Assembly: GCA_018222605.1 (NCBI GenBank)
Contig: JAAEZZ010000001.1
Location: 248,001-312,000, forward strand
Direction of reading: 5' to 3'
From: Alphaproteobacteria bacterium
GTDB taxonomy: Bacteria; Pseudomonadota; Alphaproteobacteria; Caulobacterales; Hyphomonadaceae
Length of the DNA: 64,000 nucleotides
Positions within the stretch are counted from its first letter, which is position 1. Each line of letters starts with the position of its first letter. The notes below the pieces were generated by a model. That model saw nothing but the letters and a program-made list of their open reading frames with translations. It ran no database searches and was not told where the DNA came from. The position numbers and the translations under genes were made by a program. Below, one piece after another: positions 36,111-45,754 of this stretch.

Positions 36111-37382
36111 ATGTATACACTATGCCGCGAATGCTACCACATGGCCGATGAGGCACATGATGTCTGCCCGAAATGCACCGGGCGGCGCGTTTTGCAGCAC
36201 CCTGCCCTCAGATCGCTCACCATAGCCCACATGGATTGCGACGCCTTCTTCGCGGCAATCGAGAAGCGCGACAACCCGGAACTGAAGGACAAACCCGTCA
36301 TCGTGGGCGGCGGACAGCGCGGCGTTGTTGCCACATGCTGCTACATTGCGCGCCTGTATGGCGTGCGGTCTGCGATGCCAATGTTCAAGGCGCTGAAAGC
36401 CTGTCCGGATGCTGTCGTGGTCAGGCCGAACGGCGACAAATACCGAGAGGCTGCGCTGCAGATCCGGGCGAAGATGGAAGCGCTCACGCCATTGGTTCAG
36501 CCTGTTTCTGTGGACGAGGCCTATATGGATTTGTCAGGCACCCAAGCAGTGCATGGCGCGCCACCAGCGGCATCCTTCGCGCGCCTTGCGGCGGAGATTG
36601 AACGGGATATTGGCGTAACCGTCTCGATCGGTCTTTCGGTGAACAAGTTCCTCGCCAAAACCGCCAGTGAACTGGACAAGCCGCGAGGCTTTGCCGTCAT
36701 CTCTGCGGAAGAGGCCGAGAGCCTGCTGGGACCGAAGCCCATCGGCTTTCTGCATGGGGTGGGGCCCAAACTGGCCGCCAAGCTCGAATCGGATGGATAC
36801 GAACTTGTGGAAGACATCCACCGCGCCGATGTGAAAACGCTGATCTCGCGCTATGGCGAAACCGGCATGTGGCTGAAACAAAGGGCACACGGCATCGACA
36901 ACCGACCTGTGCGCATCGATGAAGAGCGCAAATCCGTTTCCGCGGAAACCACATTCAATGAGGATGTTTCCGATGCTGCCTGGCTGGAGGACCAGCTATG
37001 GCGGCTGTGCGTGAAGACGGCAGACCGCGCCAAGAAGGCCGGCCTGGATGGCAGCGTCGTGACGCTGAAACTGAAGACCGCCGACTTCCGGACACTGACC
37101 CGCCGCACCTCTCTGTCTGAGCCGACACAACTCGCGCAAACCGTATTCCGGGCCGCCAAGGTCCTTCTGACGAAGGAGACATGTGCGCGTGTGCGCTATC
37201 GCCTGATCGGGGTTGGCCTGTCCGAACTGTCGGATCACAGGGCCGATGGCGCAGACCTGCTGGACCCGTTGATCGCCAAGCGTGCAGCAGCCGAACGCGC
37301 CTCCGATATTGCACGGGAAAAGTTCGGAGTAGACGCCGTGATTACCGGTCGGGCAGCGCGGATGAAAAAGCTGCAACCCTGA
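36111..37382 (+). CDS. dinB: DNA polymerase IV with N-terminal zinc-ribbon-like extension
   Basis: 423 residues. Y-family polymerase with palm motifs IAHMDCDAFFAAIE (first catalytic Asp) and QPVSVDEAYMDLSG (Asp-Glu pair), the YGVRSAMPMFKALKAC finger, and the little-finger domain in the C-terminal third. Before residue 35 there is an extension with Cys5, Cys8, Cys19 and Cys22, which could bind zinc; the same layout is known in other alphaproteobacterial DinB. No obvious QLxLF clamp-binding motif at the C-terminus, which ends GRAARMKKLQP. It performs error-prone translesion synthesis. No SOS box was recognised upstream. Confidence 0.93.
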   Translation: MYTLCRECYHMADEAHDVCPKCTGRRVLQHPALRSLTIAHMDCDAFFAAIEKRDNPELKDKPVIVGGGQRGVVATCCYIARLYGVRSAMPMFKALKACPDAVVVRPNGDKYREAALQIRAKMEALTPLVQPVSVDEAYMDLSGTQAVHGAPPAASFARLAAEIERDIGVTVSIGLSVNKFLAKTASELDKPRGFAVISAEEAESLLGPKPIGFLHGVGPKLAAKLESDGYELVEDIHRADVKTLISRYGETGMWLKQRAHGIDNRPVRIDEERKSVSAETTFNEDVSDAAWLEDQLWRLCVKTADRAKKAGLDGSVVTLKLKTADFRTLTRRTSLSEPTQLAQTVFRAAKVLLTKETCARVRYRLIGVGLSELSDHRADGADLLDPLIAKRAAAERASDIAREKFGVDAVITGRAARMKKLQP

Positions 37383-37465
37383 TAGTCGTATTTTCATTCT
37401 CCCCACCCTTGCCGAGCGCCGCAGGCAGGGTCTAGGGACGCAGGGACATCAACAAGGAGCATTCC

Positions 37466-37927
37466 ATGTCCACACCCGAAGCTCGCCTCGACTCCCTCGG
37501 TATCGTCCTGCCGGAGCCGATGAAACCTGTCGCCACCTATGTGCCATACGTTCAGACGGGCAATCTGCTGTTTGTCTCCGGTCAGGTGAGCGCCTCTTCC
37601 GATGGCCTCGTCAAAGGCCGTCTGGGTGAGAATATGGAACTGTCTGCCGGGCAGCAGGCGGCGCGCCTTTGCGGCATCAACCTGATCGCACAATGCAAGG
37701 CAGCCCTGGGCGACCTCTCCCGTATCAAGCGTGTCGTGAAACTCGGCGGCTTTGTGAATGCAGCGCCAGGCTTCACGGATATTCCGCAAGTCATCAATGG
37801 CTGCTCGGACCTGATGGCTGACGTCTTCGGCGATGCTGGCAAGCATGCGCGCTCGGCCGTTTCCTGCCCGGAACTGCCCCTCGGCGTGGCCGTCGAAGTT
37901 GACGGCATCTTCGAGATTGCTGACTAA
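37466..37927 (+). CDS. RidA/YjgF-family protein
   Basis: 153 residues. YVPYVQTGNLLFVSGQVS and RVVKLGGFVNAAPGFTDIP are RidA-superfamily hallmarks, and the ending VSCPELPLGVAVEVDGIFE carries the usual PxGxxVEV motif. The sequence looks like the longer YjgF subgroup rather than archetypal RidA, which removes reactive enamine/imine intermediates. Activity is therefore uncertain. An AAGGAG ribosome-binding site precedes the ATG. Six bases separate it from the phosphodiesterase gene. Confidence 0.9.
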   Translation: MSTPEARLDSLGIVLPEPMKPVATYVPYVQTGNLLFVSGQVSASSDGLVKGRLGENMELSAGQQAARLCGINLIAQCKAALGDLSRIKRVVKLGGFVNAAPGFTDIPQVINGCSDLMADVFGDAGKHARSAVSCPELPLGVAVEVDGIFEIAD

Positions 37928-37933
37928 GAAAAC

Positions 37934-38659
37934 ATGGCGGAGCGGTTCTTCCTGTCAGACTATGTCTACGCCCATAGAGGGCTGTGGGGCGCAGGCTGTG
38001 TGGAGAACACGCTCCCCGCTTTTCAGGCCGCAATCGACGCTGGCTTGGGCATTGAATTTGATGTTCGGCTGACGGCAGACAATGAGGTCGTCGTATTTCA
38101 CGATAGCGATCTCTCGCGCCTCTCCGACCGGACTGACAACATCAACCAGCTGTCCTGCACACAGCTGCAAGACGTACCGCTTATTCTGGGGGCGCGTATC
38201 CCAACCTTTCGCGAATTGCTGGATATGTGGCCGCGCGACCTGCCGCTGCTGACCGAGATGAAGGTAGATAAGGACACAGACCCGGTCGCATTGGCACATC
38301 AGACAGGAAAGATGCTGCTGGCGCATAAAGGTCTGGTGGCGGCGATGAGCTTTTCCGAAGCCTGTGTGCGCGCCCTTCCGGACGGCTTTATGCGCGGACA
38401 GCTCGTTGGCCCCAGCGAAACGATCGGGGCCAACAGCTTCGAGAGCATCATCGAGCGCGCTGTGGCTGACGGCATCGACTATGTGGCCGTCAATATTTCC
38501 GATGTCAGCAAGGCAGCAGAGCTGATCCCCGCAAACTATCCGCGCGTCACATGGACGGTGCGCACAGAATCTGAAGCCCAGGAAGCCGCAGATAAAAAAG
38601 CGGCAATCATCTTCGAACTGCTCGCCCCGGCACTGGTCACAGGCATCGCCATGCCCTAG
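37934..38659 (+). CDS. Glycerophosphodiester phosphodiesterase family protein
   Basis: 241 residues. The GDPD signature is complete: AHRGLWG (catalytic His), ENTLPAFQAAIDAGLGIEFDV (metal-binding Glu and Glu/Asp) and VFHDSDLSRL (second His). It lacks an obvious signal peptide, so a cytosolic phosphodiesterase acting on glycerophosphodiesters is likely. Follows the RidA-like gene by 6 bases and precedes the FemAB-like gene by 9, so the three form an operon. Confidence 0.93.
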   Translation: MAERFFLSDYVYAHRGLWGAGCVENTLPAFQAAIDAGLGIEFDVRLTADNEVVVFHDSDLSRLSDRTDNINQLSCTQLQDVPLILGARIPTFRELLDMWPRDLPLLTEMKVDKDTDPVALAHQTGKMLLAHKGLVAAMSFSEACVRALPDGFMRGQLVGPSETIGANSFESIIERAVADGIDYVAVNISDVSKAAELIPANYPRVTWTVRTESEAQEAADKKAAIIFELLAPALVTGIAMP

Positions 38660-38668
38660 TTTCGGGGT

Positions 38669-39835
38669 ATGGACGATACCGCGCTGAAAATCAGTTTTGC
38701 TTCAGCGCTGGCCGATGTCAGCCGCGAAGAATGGAATGCCGTCGCGAACCCGAAAGGCGTCCGCTATGATCCGTTCCTGAAATGGGAATTCCTGGAGAGC
38801 ATGGAAAGCTCCGGCGCAGCCACTGCTGCGACGGGCTGGATGCCACGCCACATTCTGCTGCGGGATGCCTCCGGAAAACTGAAGGCAGCCATGCCGCTCT
38901 ATGGCAAGAGCCATTCGCGCGGAGAGTTTGTGTTCGACCATTCCTGGGCTGATGCCTTTGAACGTGCCGGCGGAGTCTATTACCCGAAACTGCTAGGCGC
39001 CGTGCCATTCACGCCTGTGACGGGCCGACGGTTTCTGGTGGAGCCTGGCCCGGATGAAGCGCGCCTGAAGACCGCCCTGCTCTCAGGCGCCATACAGCTG
39101 GCCGAAAGCAATGAACTCTCCTCTCTGCATATAAACTTCCTGCCAAAGGAAGACGCAGAGATGATGGAACGCAACGGCTTACTATTACGCACGGACCAGC
39201 AGTTCCACTGGCAAAACAAAGAGTATAATACGTTCGCGGATTTTCTGGACGATCTTTCTTCCGCCAAGCGAAAAAATTTGCGCAAGGAGCGGCAAAAGGC
39301 TCAACAGGGCCTTGAGTTTTTACATCTGCGCGGGGACGAGATCACCGAGGATCATCTCGATACGTTCTTTGTCTTCTACATGGACACCGGCAGCCGAAAG
39401 TGGGGCTCACCCTATCTGACCCGCAAGGCCTTCTCCCTGCTGCGCGAGCGAATGAGCGACGATTTGCTGTTTATCTTCGCGATGGAGAATGGCGTGCCGA
39501 TTGGCGGCGCCATGAACTTGATCGGTTCAGATACTCTGTATGGTCGCTATTGGGGCTGTACCGTGCACAGACCGATGCTGCACTTTGAAACCTGCTATTA
39601 TCAGGCTATCGACTATGCCATAGCGCATGGTCTGAAATTCGTGGAGGCGGGCGCGCAAGGCGGTCACAAGCTGGCCCGCGGCTATGCGCCCGTGACAACT
39701 CACTCAACGCACTGGATATCCCATCCGGGCCTGCGCAATGCCGTTGCGGACTATCTTGAACGCGAGCGTGAAGCTGTGGAGTCCGATATCGAATATCTGA
39801 GCGAACGCACGCCTTTCAAGAAAGGCGAACAATGA
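38669..39835 (+). CDS. GNAT/FemAB-like N-acyltransferase (COG3146 type)
   Basis: 388 residues. The YDPFLKWEFLESMESSG, PLYGKSHSRGEFVFDHSWAD, KRKNLRKERQKAQ and FVEAGAQGGHKLARGYAPV segments are typical of the large 'peptidogalycan biosynthesis/recognition' family, double GNAT folds related to FemAB. A true substrate has not been established for the group that I know of. Third gene of the RidA-GDPD-GNAT run. The following HIT gene has its own 61-base leader. Confidence 0.88.
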   Translation: MDDTALKISFASALADVSREEWNAVANPKGVRYDPFLKWEFLESMESSGAATAATGWMPRHILLRDASGKLKAAMPLYGKSHSRGEFVFDHSWADAFERAGGVYYPKLLGAVPFTPVTGRRFLVEPGPDEARLKTALLSGAIQLAESNELSSLHINFLPKEDAEMMERNGLLLRTDQQFHWQNKEYNTFADFLDDLSSAKRKNLRKERQKAQQGLEFLHLRGDEITEDHLDTFFVFYMDTGSRKWGSPYLTRKAFSLLRERMSDDLLFIFAMENGVPIGGAMNLIGSDTLYGRYWGCTVHRPMLHFETCYYQAIDYAIAHGLKFVEAGAQGGHKLARGYAPVTTHSTHWISHPGLRNAVADYLEREREAVESDIEYLSERTPFKKGEQ

Positions 39836-39896
39836 TGGCCATTTTGCTAAGACGCATCGTGGCTTTTTACCCCCGATAGAAAGGACTTCCTCAACA

Positions 39897-40331
39897 ATGA
39901 CCCTGCACGCCACCTATGACCCCGACAATATCTTCGCCAAGATACTGCGCGGAGAGATCCCCTGCGTAAAAGTGTACGAGGATGATGTCGCCCTGGCCTT
40001 CATGGATGTCTTTCCGCAGTCTGAAGGGCACACATTGGTCATCCCGAAAGGCGTTGAAGCGCGCAACTTCCTCGAAATGCCCGCAGACAAGCTTGGCGCC
40101 TATATGCAACGTGTACAGAAGGTTTCGAAAGCCGTGGAGCAAGGCCTCTCGCCGGATGGCCTGGTCGTCACCCAATTCAATGGCAGCGCAGCAGGGCAAA
40201 CCGTGTTCCATCTGCACTTCCACATCATTCCGCGCTGGGAAGGCAAGGATTTGGGCCGTCATGCCGGCGGAGAGATGGCCGATACCGAAGTATTGGGTGA
40301 GCTTGCAACGCGGATTAAAGCTAAATTGTAG
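39897..40331 (+). CDS. HIT family nucleotide hydrolase/transferase
   Basis: 144 residues. The histidine triad is intact as HLHFHIIPRW near residues 101-110; IFAKILRGEIPCVKVYEDD and FPQSEGHTLVIPK are the usual HinT-like N-terminal motifs. HIT proteins hydrolyse or transfer AMP from nucleotide conjugates. Preceded by AAGGACTTCCTC just before the ATG. Confidence 0.94.
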   Translation: MTLHATYDPDNIFAKILRGEIPCVKVYEDDVALAFMDVFPQSEGHTLVIPKGVEARNFLEMPADKLGAYMQRVQKVSKAVEQGLSPDGLVVTQFNGSAAGQTVFHLHFHIIPRWEGKDLGRHAGGEMADTEVLGELATRIKAKL

Positions 40332-40333
40332 AT

Positions 40334-40345
40334 TAACCTAGGTTA
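40334..40345. promoter_or_regulatory. 12-bp perfect palindrome upstream of luxR-type gene
   Basis: TAACCTAGGTTA is an exact palindrome 37 bases before the GTG start of the LuxR-type regulator and just after the HIT stop. CTAG cores are uncommon in proteobacterial coding DNA. It could be an operator for the regulator itself, though it is shorter than a typical 18-20 bp lux box. Function is inference. Confidence 0.4.
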
Positions 40346-40382
40346 TTGAGGTATACAGGCGTCCTCACAAAAGGGTGGACGC

Positions 40383-41117
40383 GTGAGAACATCTCTCAAG
40401 GACTTCTTCGAGAGAGCGGAAAACACTAGGGATACAGAGGCGTTATTTCGCTCATTTGATCAACTCGTCAGGCAATATGGCGTAGACGTCTCGTCTTACC
40501 ATATCCTGGCGGAACAGTTGAGAAGGGTCCCTATGGAAGCCACCATAATATACGATACCTTCCCGGCGGAATGGTCAGAGAAGTATCTCAAAAATCGCTA
40601 TGCTGACTTCGATCCGATCCTGAGACAGGCACGCGCTGAGGCCGGCCCGTTTCACTGGTTCGATGTCGAAGACAAGATGAAGCTGTCACAGCAGCAGCGC
40701 ACCTTCCTGAAGGAACTGAAGCAGGCTGGCCTGAGAGATGGTCTGGCCATACCAATCTTCGGACCAATCGGCACAATGGCTTTTTTCGGGCTTGGCAGTA
40801 TGACCGGGCCGCTGGATCTAAAAACGCAGGATATCGCAGAGTTGCAACTCGTGTGTCAGTACACGCACAACACTTTCGTTGCGCTTTCTCCGGATTTCCC
40901 CATGAGTGAGCTCGCCTCACCCCTCTCCCCCAGGGAAACGGAAATCCTCACGCTGGTCGCAGCAGGGCTTTCCAACATCGCAATAGCTGAAAAGCTCGGT
41001 ATTACGGAAAACACTGTGGACACGATTCTTCGCCGTGCCTTCAAGAAGCTCGGCGCAAATAACCGGATTACGGCAGTCCTGAAAGGAATAGGCTCCGGTC
41101 TGATCCTGCCGGAGTGA
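40383..41117 (+). CDS. LuxR-family transcriptional regulator with acyl-homoserine-lactone-type ligand domain
   Basis: 244 residues, GTG start preceded by AAAGGGTGGA. The ligand domain keeps all six invariant residues at exact LuxR/TraR spacing: W64, Y68, D77, P78, W92 and G120. The C-terminal helix-turn-helix (LSPRETEILTLVAAGLSNIA) keeps E185, L189 and G195. It is therefore a canonical quorum-sensing receptor by sequence. No luxI-type synthase is in the window, so it is an orphan/solo at this scale. Ligand may be a self-made signal encoded elsewhere or an exogenous one. Converges with gatB. Confidence 0.92.
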   Translation: MRTSLKDFFERAENTRDTEALFRSFDQLVRQYGVDVSSYHILAEQLRRVPMEATIIYDTFPAEWSEKYLKNRYADFDPILRQARAEAGPFHWFDVEDKMKLSQQQRTFLKELKQAGLRDGLAIPIFGPIGTMAFFGLGSMTGPLDLKTQDIAELQLVCQYTHNTFVALSPDFPMSELASPLSPRETEILTLVAAGLSNIAIAEKLGITENTVDTILRRAFKKLGANNRITAVLKGIGSGLILPE

Positions 41118-41126
41118 GTCCCTGCG

Positions 41127-42638
41127 CTAGAGGCCCAGCTTTGCCTTCAGGATGTCGTTGACCGCTTTCGGGTTGGCCTTGCCACCGGAAGCCTTCATGA
41201 CCTGACCGACAAACCAGCCCATCGTCTTCGGCTTTTCCTTGACCTGTGCCACCTGCTCCGGATTGGCTGCAATGATCTCGTCGACAACCTTCTCGATGGC
41301 ACCCGTATCCGTCACCTGCTTCAGGCCATGCGTCTCGACAATGTCAGACGCCTCGCCTTCCCCCTCAATCATCCGGGCAAAGACGTCCTTGGCGATCTTG
41401 CCACTGATCGTGTCATTGGAGATCAGTTCAATCAGTCCGCCAAGGCTGGCCGCGGAGACCGGGCTGTCTGACAGCTCAATATCCTGCTTGTTCAGATAGC
41501 CGAACAGCTCCTGCGTTACCCAGTTGGCGGCCAGTTTCGGATCACGCCCCTTGGCAACTTCCTCGAAGAAGTCAGCCTTTTCTGCATCTGCGCTGAGCAC
41601 GCCGGCATCATAGCGCGACAGACCGTAATCGGCCTCAAAGCGCGCGCGCTTCTCATCCGGCAGTTCCGGCAGGCTCTCGCGGATCTTGTCGACCCAGGCT
41701 TGCTCGAACTCGAGAGGCAGAAGGTCCGGATCCGGAAAATAGCGGTAATCATGCGCATCTTCCTTGGAGCGCATGGACCGCGTCTCGACCTTCACCGGGT
41801 CAAACAGGCGCGTCTCCTGATCGACAACGCCGCCATCTTCAAGAATTTCGATTTGCCGGCGGGCTTCATACTCGATCGCCTGCTGAATGAAGCGGAAGGA
41901 GTTCATGTTCTTCAGCTCGCAGCGCGTACCCAGATGGCTGAAATCACCCGTTTCGCGGAATTTCTCATACTGGCCCGGACGACACACAGACACGTTCACG
42001 TCAGCGCGCAGATTGCCCTTGTCCATATCACCATCGCACGTGCCGAGCGCGATCACGATGGCCCGCAGCTTCTTCACATAGGCCGCTGCTTCCGCAGGCG
42101 TGCGGACATCTGGCTTGGAGACGATCTCCATCAGTGCGACGCCGGACCGGTTCAGATCCACATAGGTGGAGTTAGGGTCCATGTCGTGGATGGATTTACC
42201 GGCATCCTGCTCCAGGTGCAGACGCTCAATCCGGCACGGGAAGGAATACGCCTCGCCGCCATGGGCCGGCTCAACATCCACTTCGATCTCGCCTTCGCCG
42301 ACAATCGGGTGGGCGAACTGGCTGATCTGATAGCCTTGCGGCAGGTCAGGATAGAAATAATTCTTTCGGTCGAACCGGCTCCAGGTATTGATCTGGGCTT
42401 TCAGGCCGAGGCCCGTTCGAATCGCCTGTTCAACGCAGAACTTGTTGATGACCGGCAACATGCCCGGCATCGCCGCATCCACGAGGGAGACGTTGCAGTT
42501 CGGGTCAGAACCGAATGCCGTGGACGCGCCCGAAAAGAGCTTTGCATTGGAAGAAACCTGGGCATGGACTTCGAGGCCCATGACAAGCTCCCAATCGCCG
42601 GTTTCGCCCTTGATCGTATACGGTGTGCGCGCTGACAT
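41127..42638 (-). CDS. gatB: Aspartyl/glutamyl-tRNA amidotransferase subunit B
   Basis: 503 residues. GatB signature at the N-terminus ([16 protein letters not shown]), the [18 protein letters not shown] motif, the [11 protein letters not shown] and [12 protein letters not shown] segments and a C-terminal YqeY-like tail domain. With GatA and GatC it converts Asp-tRNA(Asn) or Glu-tRNA(Gln) to the amide form. It is on the same strand as gatA and gatC but not next to them. Confidence 0.97.
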   Translation of the reverse strand: MSARTPYTIKGETGDWELVMGLEVHAQVSSNAKLFSGASTAFGSDPNCNVSLVDAAMPGMLPVINKFCVEQAIRTGLGLKAQINTWSRFDRKNYFYPDLPQGYQISQFAHPIVGEGEIEVDVEPAHGGEAYSFPCRIERLHLEQDAGKSIHDMDPNSTYVDLNRSGVALMEIVSKPDVRTPAEAAAYVKKLRAIVIALGTCDGDMDKGNLRADVNVSVCRPGQYEKFRETGDFSHLGTRCELKNMNSFRFIQQAIEYEARRQIEILEDGGVVDQETRLFDPVKVETRSMRSKEDAHDYRYFPDPDLLPLEFEQAWVDKIRESLPELPDEKRARFEADYGLSRYDAGVLSADAEKADFFEEVAKGRDPKLAANWVTQELFGYLNKQDIELSDSPVSAASLGGLIELISNDTISGKIAKDVFARMIEGEGEASDIVETHGLKQVTDTGAIEKVVDEIIAANPEQVAQVKEKPKTMGWFVGQVMKASGGKANPKAVNDILKAKLGL

Positions 42639-42792
42639 ATTCTTCTCTGCTAACAGTCTGTTTCAACGGCTCTTCTAGCCGCCGTCTCCCCCGACTGTCG
42701 AGCCGGTAATCCCATTGGATTGGCCTGCCCCCTTCCAATTTGTCGCATCTCGTTGAATATTCAGGCATGTGGAGGAAACAAGGGGCCTTAGA

Positions 42793-43170
42793 ATGCTCTT
42801 CAAAATGATGATGGATGCATCCAGCCAAGAGGAAAAGCCCGTCGTGCGCGGCTTCCTGAAGCATCTGATATTTGGCTTTTCGATTGGGGTCGCTGTGGGC
42901 ACCATCATGCTGATGTGCCTGCTATTGTCGCTCAAGAACATGGATCTGGGGATGCCATGGATCTGGGCGCTGGCGATGATCCTGCAATGCGGACCGATTG
43001 GCGGTCTCATCGGTATCGGCGTGTTCGTGTCGAAGATCACAACCCGCGACGAGGATGATGAAGATGACCAAGGCGGCCCCGGCGGAAATGCAGCAGAAGA
43101 AACGGCAGAGCAGATTGTTGTCCGACCTGCCGCACAGGGCGCTGGTGCGCTAAAGCCCTCAAACGCCTAA
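42793..43170 (+). CDS. Small membrane protein of unknown function
   Basis: 125 residues from the ATG at 42793, which follows AGGGG with 7-base spacing; a GTG at 42769 would add 8 residues. Two transmembrane helices near residues 27-48 and 57-82 (IFGFSIGVAVGTIMLMCLLL; WIWALAMILQCGPIGGLIGI) are followed by an acidic stretch (DEDDEDD) and an Ala/Gly-rich tail. Reminiscent of small two-helix alphaproteobacterial proteins without assigned function. Its stop overlaps that of the convergent gene by four bases. Sits between gatB and gatA on the opposite strand. Confidence 0.7.
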   Translation: MLFKMMMDASSQEEKPVVRGFLKHLIFGFSIGVAVGTIMLMCLLLSLKNMDLGMPWIWALAMILQCGPIGGLIGIGVFVSKITTRDEDDEDDQGGPGGNAAEETAEQIVVRPAAQGAGALKPSNA

Positions 43171-43646
43171 TCGTCGCTCAGCTTTCCAGCGGCCTTGGCG
43201 CGGCGCACGCGTTCAGCGCGGGCGGCCATACGGTCCTTGATCGGCGCAGATTGTGAGACACGCACCGGGGCAGCATCCTCTTCGTCGGCAACCACAGGCG
43301 CTGGAGGCGTGTCATCCTCCAGCTTGCCTTCCTCAATCAGCTGTTTGCGGCGCGCGGCAAGACGCGCCTCACGCGCAGCCTGAGCAGAGCTTTTGCCCGA
43401 GAACATGCCTGAAAGTGTGGACTTCGTCGTCCCGCCTAACTGGCCTGACTCTTCTGCACGGCGCTTGCGGCGCGACAGGATCCGCGTGATGCGGAAAGCA
43501 ACATAGGCAGCCACCAGAAACGCGACCAGCAACATGCCGCGCATTTCTGGAGCGAACAGGCTGTAACCATATTGCGCCATCATCCCCCACATCAAAGCGA
43601 GGCTGAAAACGAGAAGAATACCAAAGAGCGTCAGAAAACGGGTCAT
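43167..43646 (-). CDS. Hypothetical membrane protein downstream of gatA
   Basis: 159 residues from the Met at 43646 (MTRFLTLFGILLVFSLALMW). Two transmembrane helices in the first 60 residues, then a charged Arg/Lys/Ala-rich cytosolic tail with probable coiled-coil character (RRKRRAEESGQL, EARLAARRKQLIEE). Starts 10 bases after gatA, so it is probably co-transcribed with it. I do not recognise the family. In-frame codons upstream overlap gatA and were discarded. Confidence 0.65.
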   Translation of the reverse strand: MTRFLTLFGILLVFSLALMWGMMAQYGYSLFAPEMRGMLLVAFLVAAYVAFRITRILSRRKRRAEESGQLGGTTKSTLSGMFSGKSSAQAAREARLAARRKQLIEEGKLEDDTPPAPVVADEEDAAPVRVSQSAPIKDRMAARAERVRRAKAAGKLSDD

Positions 43647-43656
43647 GCCCCGGAGA

Positions 43657-45129
43657 CTACCACCACTTTTCAGGCTTTGCCACGAAGCCGGCTGCACGTT
43701 CCAGTTCGCCGCCGACGCGGAAGCAGGCCGCCTCGTCGAGCGCCTTGCCAATCACCTGCAGGCCCAGCGGCAGGCCGCCAGAAGACAGGCCAGCCGGAAC
43801 GGAGATGCCTGGCAGGCCCGCCAGGTTCGCCGTCACGGTGAAGACGTCATTCAGATACATCTCGACCGGATCGCCGCTCTTCTCGCCAAAGGCAAAGGCC
43901 GGTGACGGGCAAGTCGGCGTCAGGATCGCGTCGCAGCTTTCAAAGGCCTCGACAAAGTCGTTGAGGATCTTGGTGCGAACCTTCTGCGCGCGCAGATAAT
44001 AGGCATCGTAATATCCGGACGACAGCACATAGGTGCCGATCATCAGGCGGCGCTGCACTTCGGCGCCAAAGCCACCAGCACGAGTGGCTTCATAGGTACT
44101 GGCCAGATTGTCCCCATCGACGCGGGCGCCATAGCGCATACCGTCATAGCGGGCCAGGTTCGAGGAGGCCTCGGCCGGTGCCACGATATAGTAGGCTGGC
44201 AGAGCGTATTTCGTGTGCGGTAGGCTGATGTCGACAATCTCGGCACCTGCGGCTTTCAGCCATTCGATGCCCTGATCCCACAGCTTGTCGATTTCCTCGG
44301 ACATGCCGTCCATGCGGTATTCCTTCGGAATGCCGATGCGCATGCCTTTGACGCCCTTGGCCACATCGCTGCGCCAGTCCGGCGTCTCGATGTTCAGGGA
44401 CGTGGAATCCTTCGGATCATGGCTGCACATGGCTTCCAGCAGGATCGCGCTGTCTTCCACGGTCTTGGAAATCGGGCCTGCCTGATCCAGCGAGGAGGCA
44501 AAAGCCACCATGCCATAGCGGCTGGCCCGGCCATAGGTCGGCTTGATGCCGACTGTGCCGGTAAAGGCAGCGGGCTGGCGGATGGAACCACCCGTGTCTG
44601 ATGCTGTCGCCGCGAGGCAAAGATCGCCCGCCACCGCCGCCGCAGAGCCACCGGAAGAGCCACCCGGTGTCAGATCGCGATTGTCTCCCTTACGGCGCCA
44701 CGGATTTACCACCGGGCCGAAGCGGGAGGTTTCGTTGGATGAGCCCATGGCGAACTCGTCCATGTTGAGCTTGCCGAGCATCACGGCGCCCTGATCCCAG
44801 AGGTTCTGCGTCACGGTCGACTCATAGGTCGGTGTGAACTCGCCCAGAATGTTGCTGCACGCCGTCGTGCGCACACCGGCCGTGCAGTACAAATCCTTGA
44901 TGCCGAGCGGCGCGCCTTCCAGCTTGCCGCCCTCGCCCTTGGCCAGGCGCGCATCGGACGCATCCGCCATGGCCAGCGCCTTTTCAGGCGTCTCGACCAC
45001 ATAGGCATTCAAGACACGCGATTGCTCGATTGCCTGGATGAAATCCTGCGTTATCTCGCGCGCAGAAAAGGATTTGGCCTTCAGGCCATCCAGGGCAGCA
45101 GCAAGGGTCAGCTTGGTCAGTTCGGTCAT
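43657..45129 (-). CDS. gatA: Aspartyl/glutamyl-tRNA amidotransferase subunit A
   Basis: 490 residues. Amidase signature family with the Ser-cisSer-Lys triad: Lys in GIKDLYC near residue 75 and the two serines in [16 protein letters not shown] near residue 155 and [10 protein letters not shown] near 180. It releases ammonia from glutamine for GatB. Preceded by a 136-base divergent region shared with the lipoprotein gene and followed closely by the membrane-protein gene. Confidence 0.97.
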   Translation of the reverse strand: MTELTKLTLAAALDGLKAKSFSAREITQDFIQAIEQSRVLNAYVVETPEKALAMADASDARLAKGEGGKLEGAPLGIKDLYCTAGVRTTACSNILGEFTPTYESTVTQNLWDQGAVMLGKLNMDEFAMGSSNETSRFGPVVNPWRRKGDNRDLTPGGSSGGSAAAVAGDLCLAATASDTGGSIRQPAAFTGTVGIKPTYGRASRYGMVAFASSLDQAGPISKTVEDSAILLEAMCSHDPKDSTSLNIETPDWRSDVAKGVKGMRIGIPKEYRMDGMSEEIDKLWDQGIEWLKAAGAEIVDISLPHTKYALPAYYIVAPAEASSNLARYDGMRYGARVDGDNLASTYEATRAGGFGAEVQRRLMIGTYVLSSGYYDAYYLRAQKVRTKILNDFVEAFESCDAILTPTCPSPAFAFGEKSGDPVEMYLNDVFTVTANLAGLPGISVPAGLSSGGLPLGLQVIGKALDEAACFRVGGELERAAGFVAKPEKWW

Positions 45130-45265
45130 GGAGCACGCTCTTTATGAATTCAGACCGCTTGCTATGACGTCTTGCAGGGAAAGTTCAAGTCTCCGTGAGC
45201 CTTCTTGTCAGTTGAACCGGCCTGGAGCAGGCTGTTTCCAACATCAGATCATGTGTGAGGATTCC

Positions 45266-45721
45266 ATGCGCCCCCTACTCTACACACTCGCAGCGCCCAT
45301 CCTTCTTGCGGCCTGCGCTTCAACACCAGCAGGTGAAGAAACACCCCGCGGTGTCGCCAAATATGCCGATGACCCGCGCCTCGGCGAAGAGGTCGACCGC
45401 ATCTGCTTTGCCAGCTCAATCGACAGTTTCGGCAACAATACCCGCGACACGCTGACCGTACGCGAAGGGCGCGATCATTACCTGATCGAAGTGATGGGCG
45501 CATGCACCAATCTGGACGATGCCATGAGAATTGGCCTCGATTCGACCGGCAGCTGCCTGCGCGACATGGACTCGATCATCGTATCGACCCAGATCATGGA
45601 CAGCCCGTCAGACAGTCCGTTCGACACGCAGCGTTGTACGGTGAAATCCATCCACAAATGGAACCCGGACGCAGAAAAGGCTGACGCCGAAGAATCTTCG
45701 AGCGAGACCCAAGAAGACTAG
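45266..45721 (+). CDS. Predicted lipoprotein, DUF6491-like
   Basis: 151 residues from the ATG at 45266. The N-terminus MRPLLYTLAAPILLAAC is a lipoprotein signal with lipobox LAAC and lipidated Cys17. The mature part has ICFASSIDSFG, YLIEVMGACTNLD and AMRIGLDSTGSCL, a cysteine-bearing pattern like the DUF6491 lipoproteins. No Asp at position +2, so the outer membrane is the likely site. In-frame codons back to 45038 overlap gatA antisense and were rejected. Confidence 0.78.
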   Translation: MRPLLYTLAAPILLAACASTPAGEETPRGVAKYADDPRLGEEVDRICFASSIDSFGNNTRDTLTVREGRDHYLIEVMGACTNLDDAMRIGLDSTGSCLRDMDSIIVSTQIMDSPSDSPFDTQRCTVKSIHKWNPDAEKADAEESSSETQED

Positions 45722-45754
45722 TGGCCGCCCGTTACAGGCATGCTACAAGACAGC

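Noticed and set aside
37403-37430. Hairpin after dinB as a terminator
   Set aside because: Stem contains a bulge and no T-run follows; too weak to call.
45220-45232. GCCTG-GAG-CAGGC hairpin before the lipoprotein gene
   Set aside because: Five-base-pair stem with a three-base loop is within chance expectation and has no terminator context.
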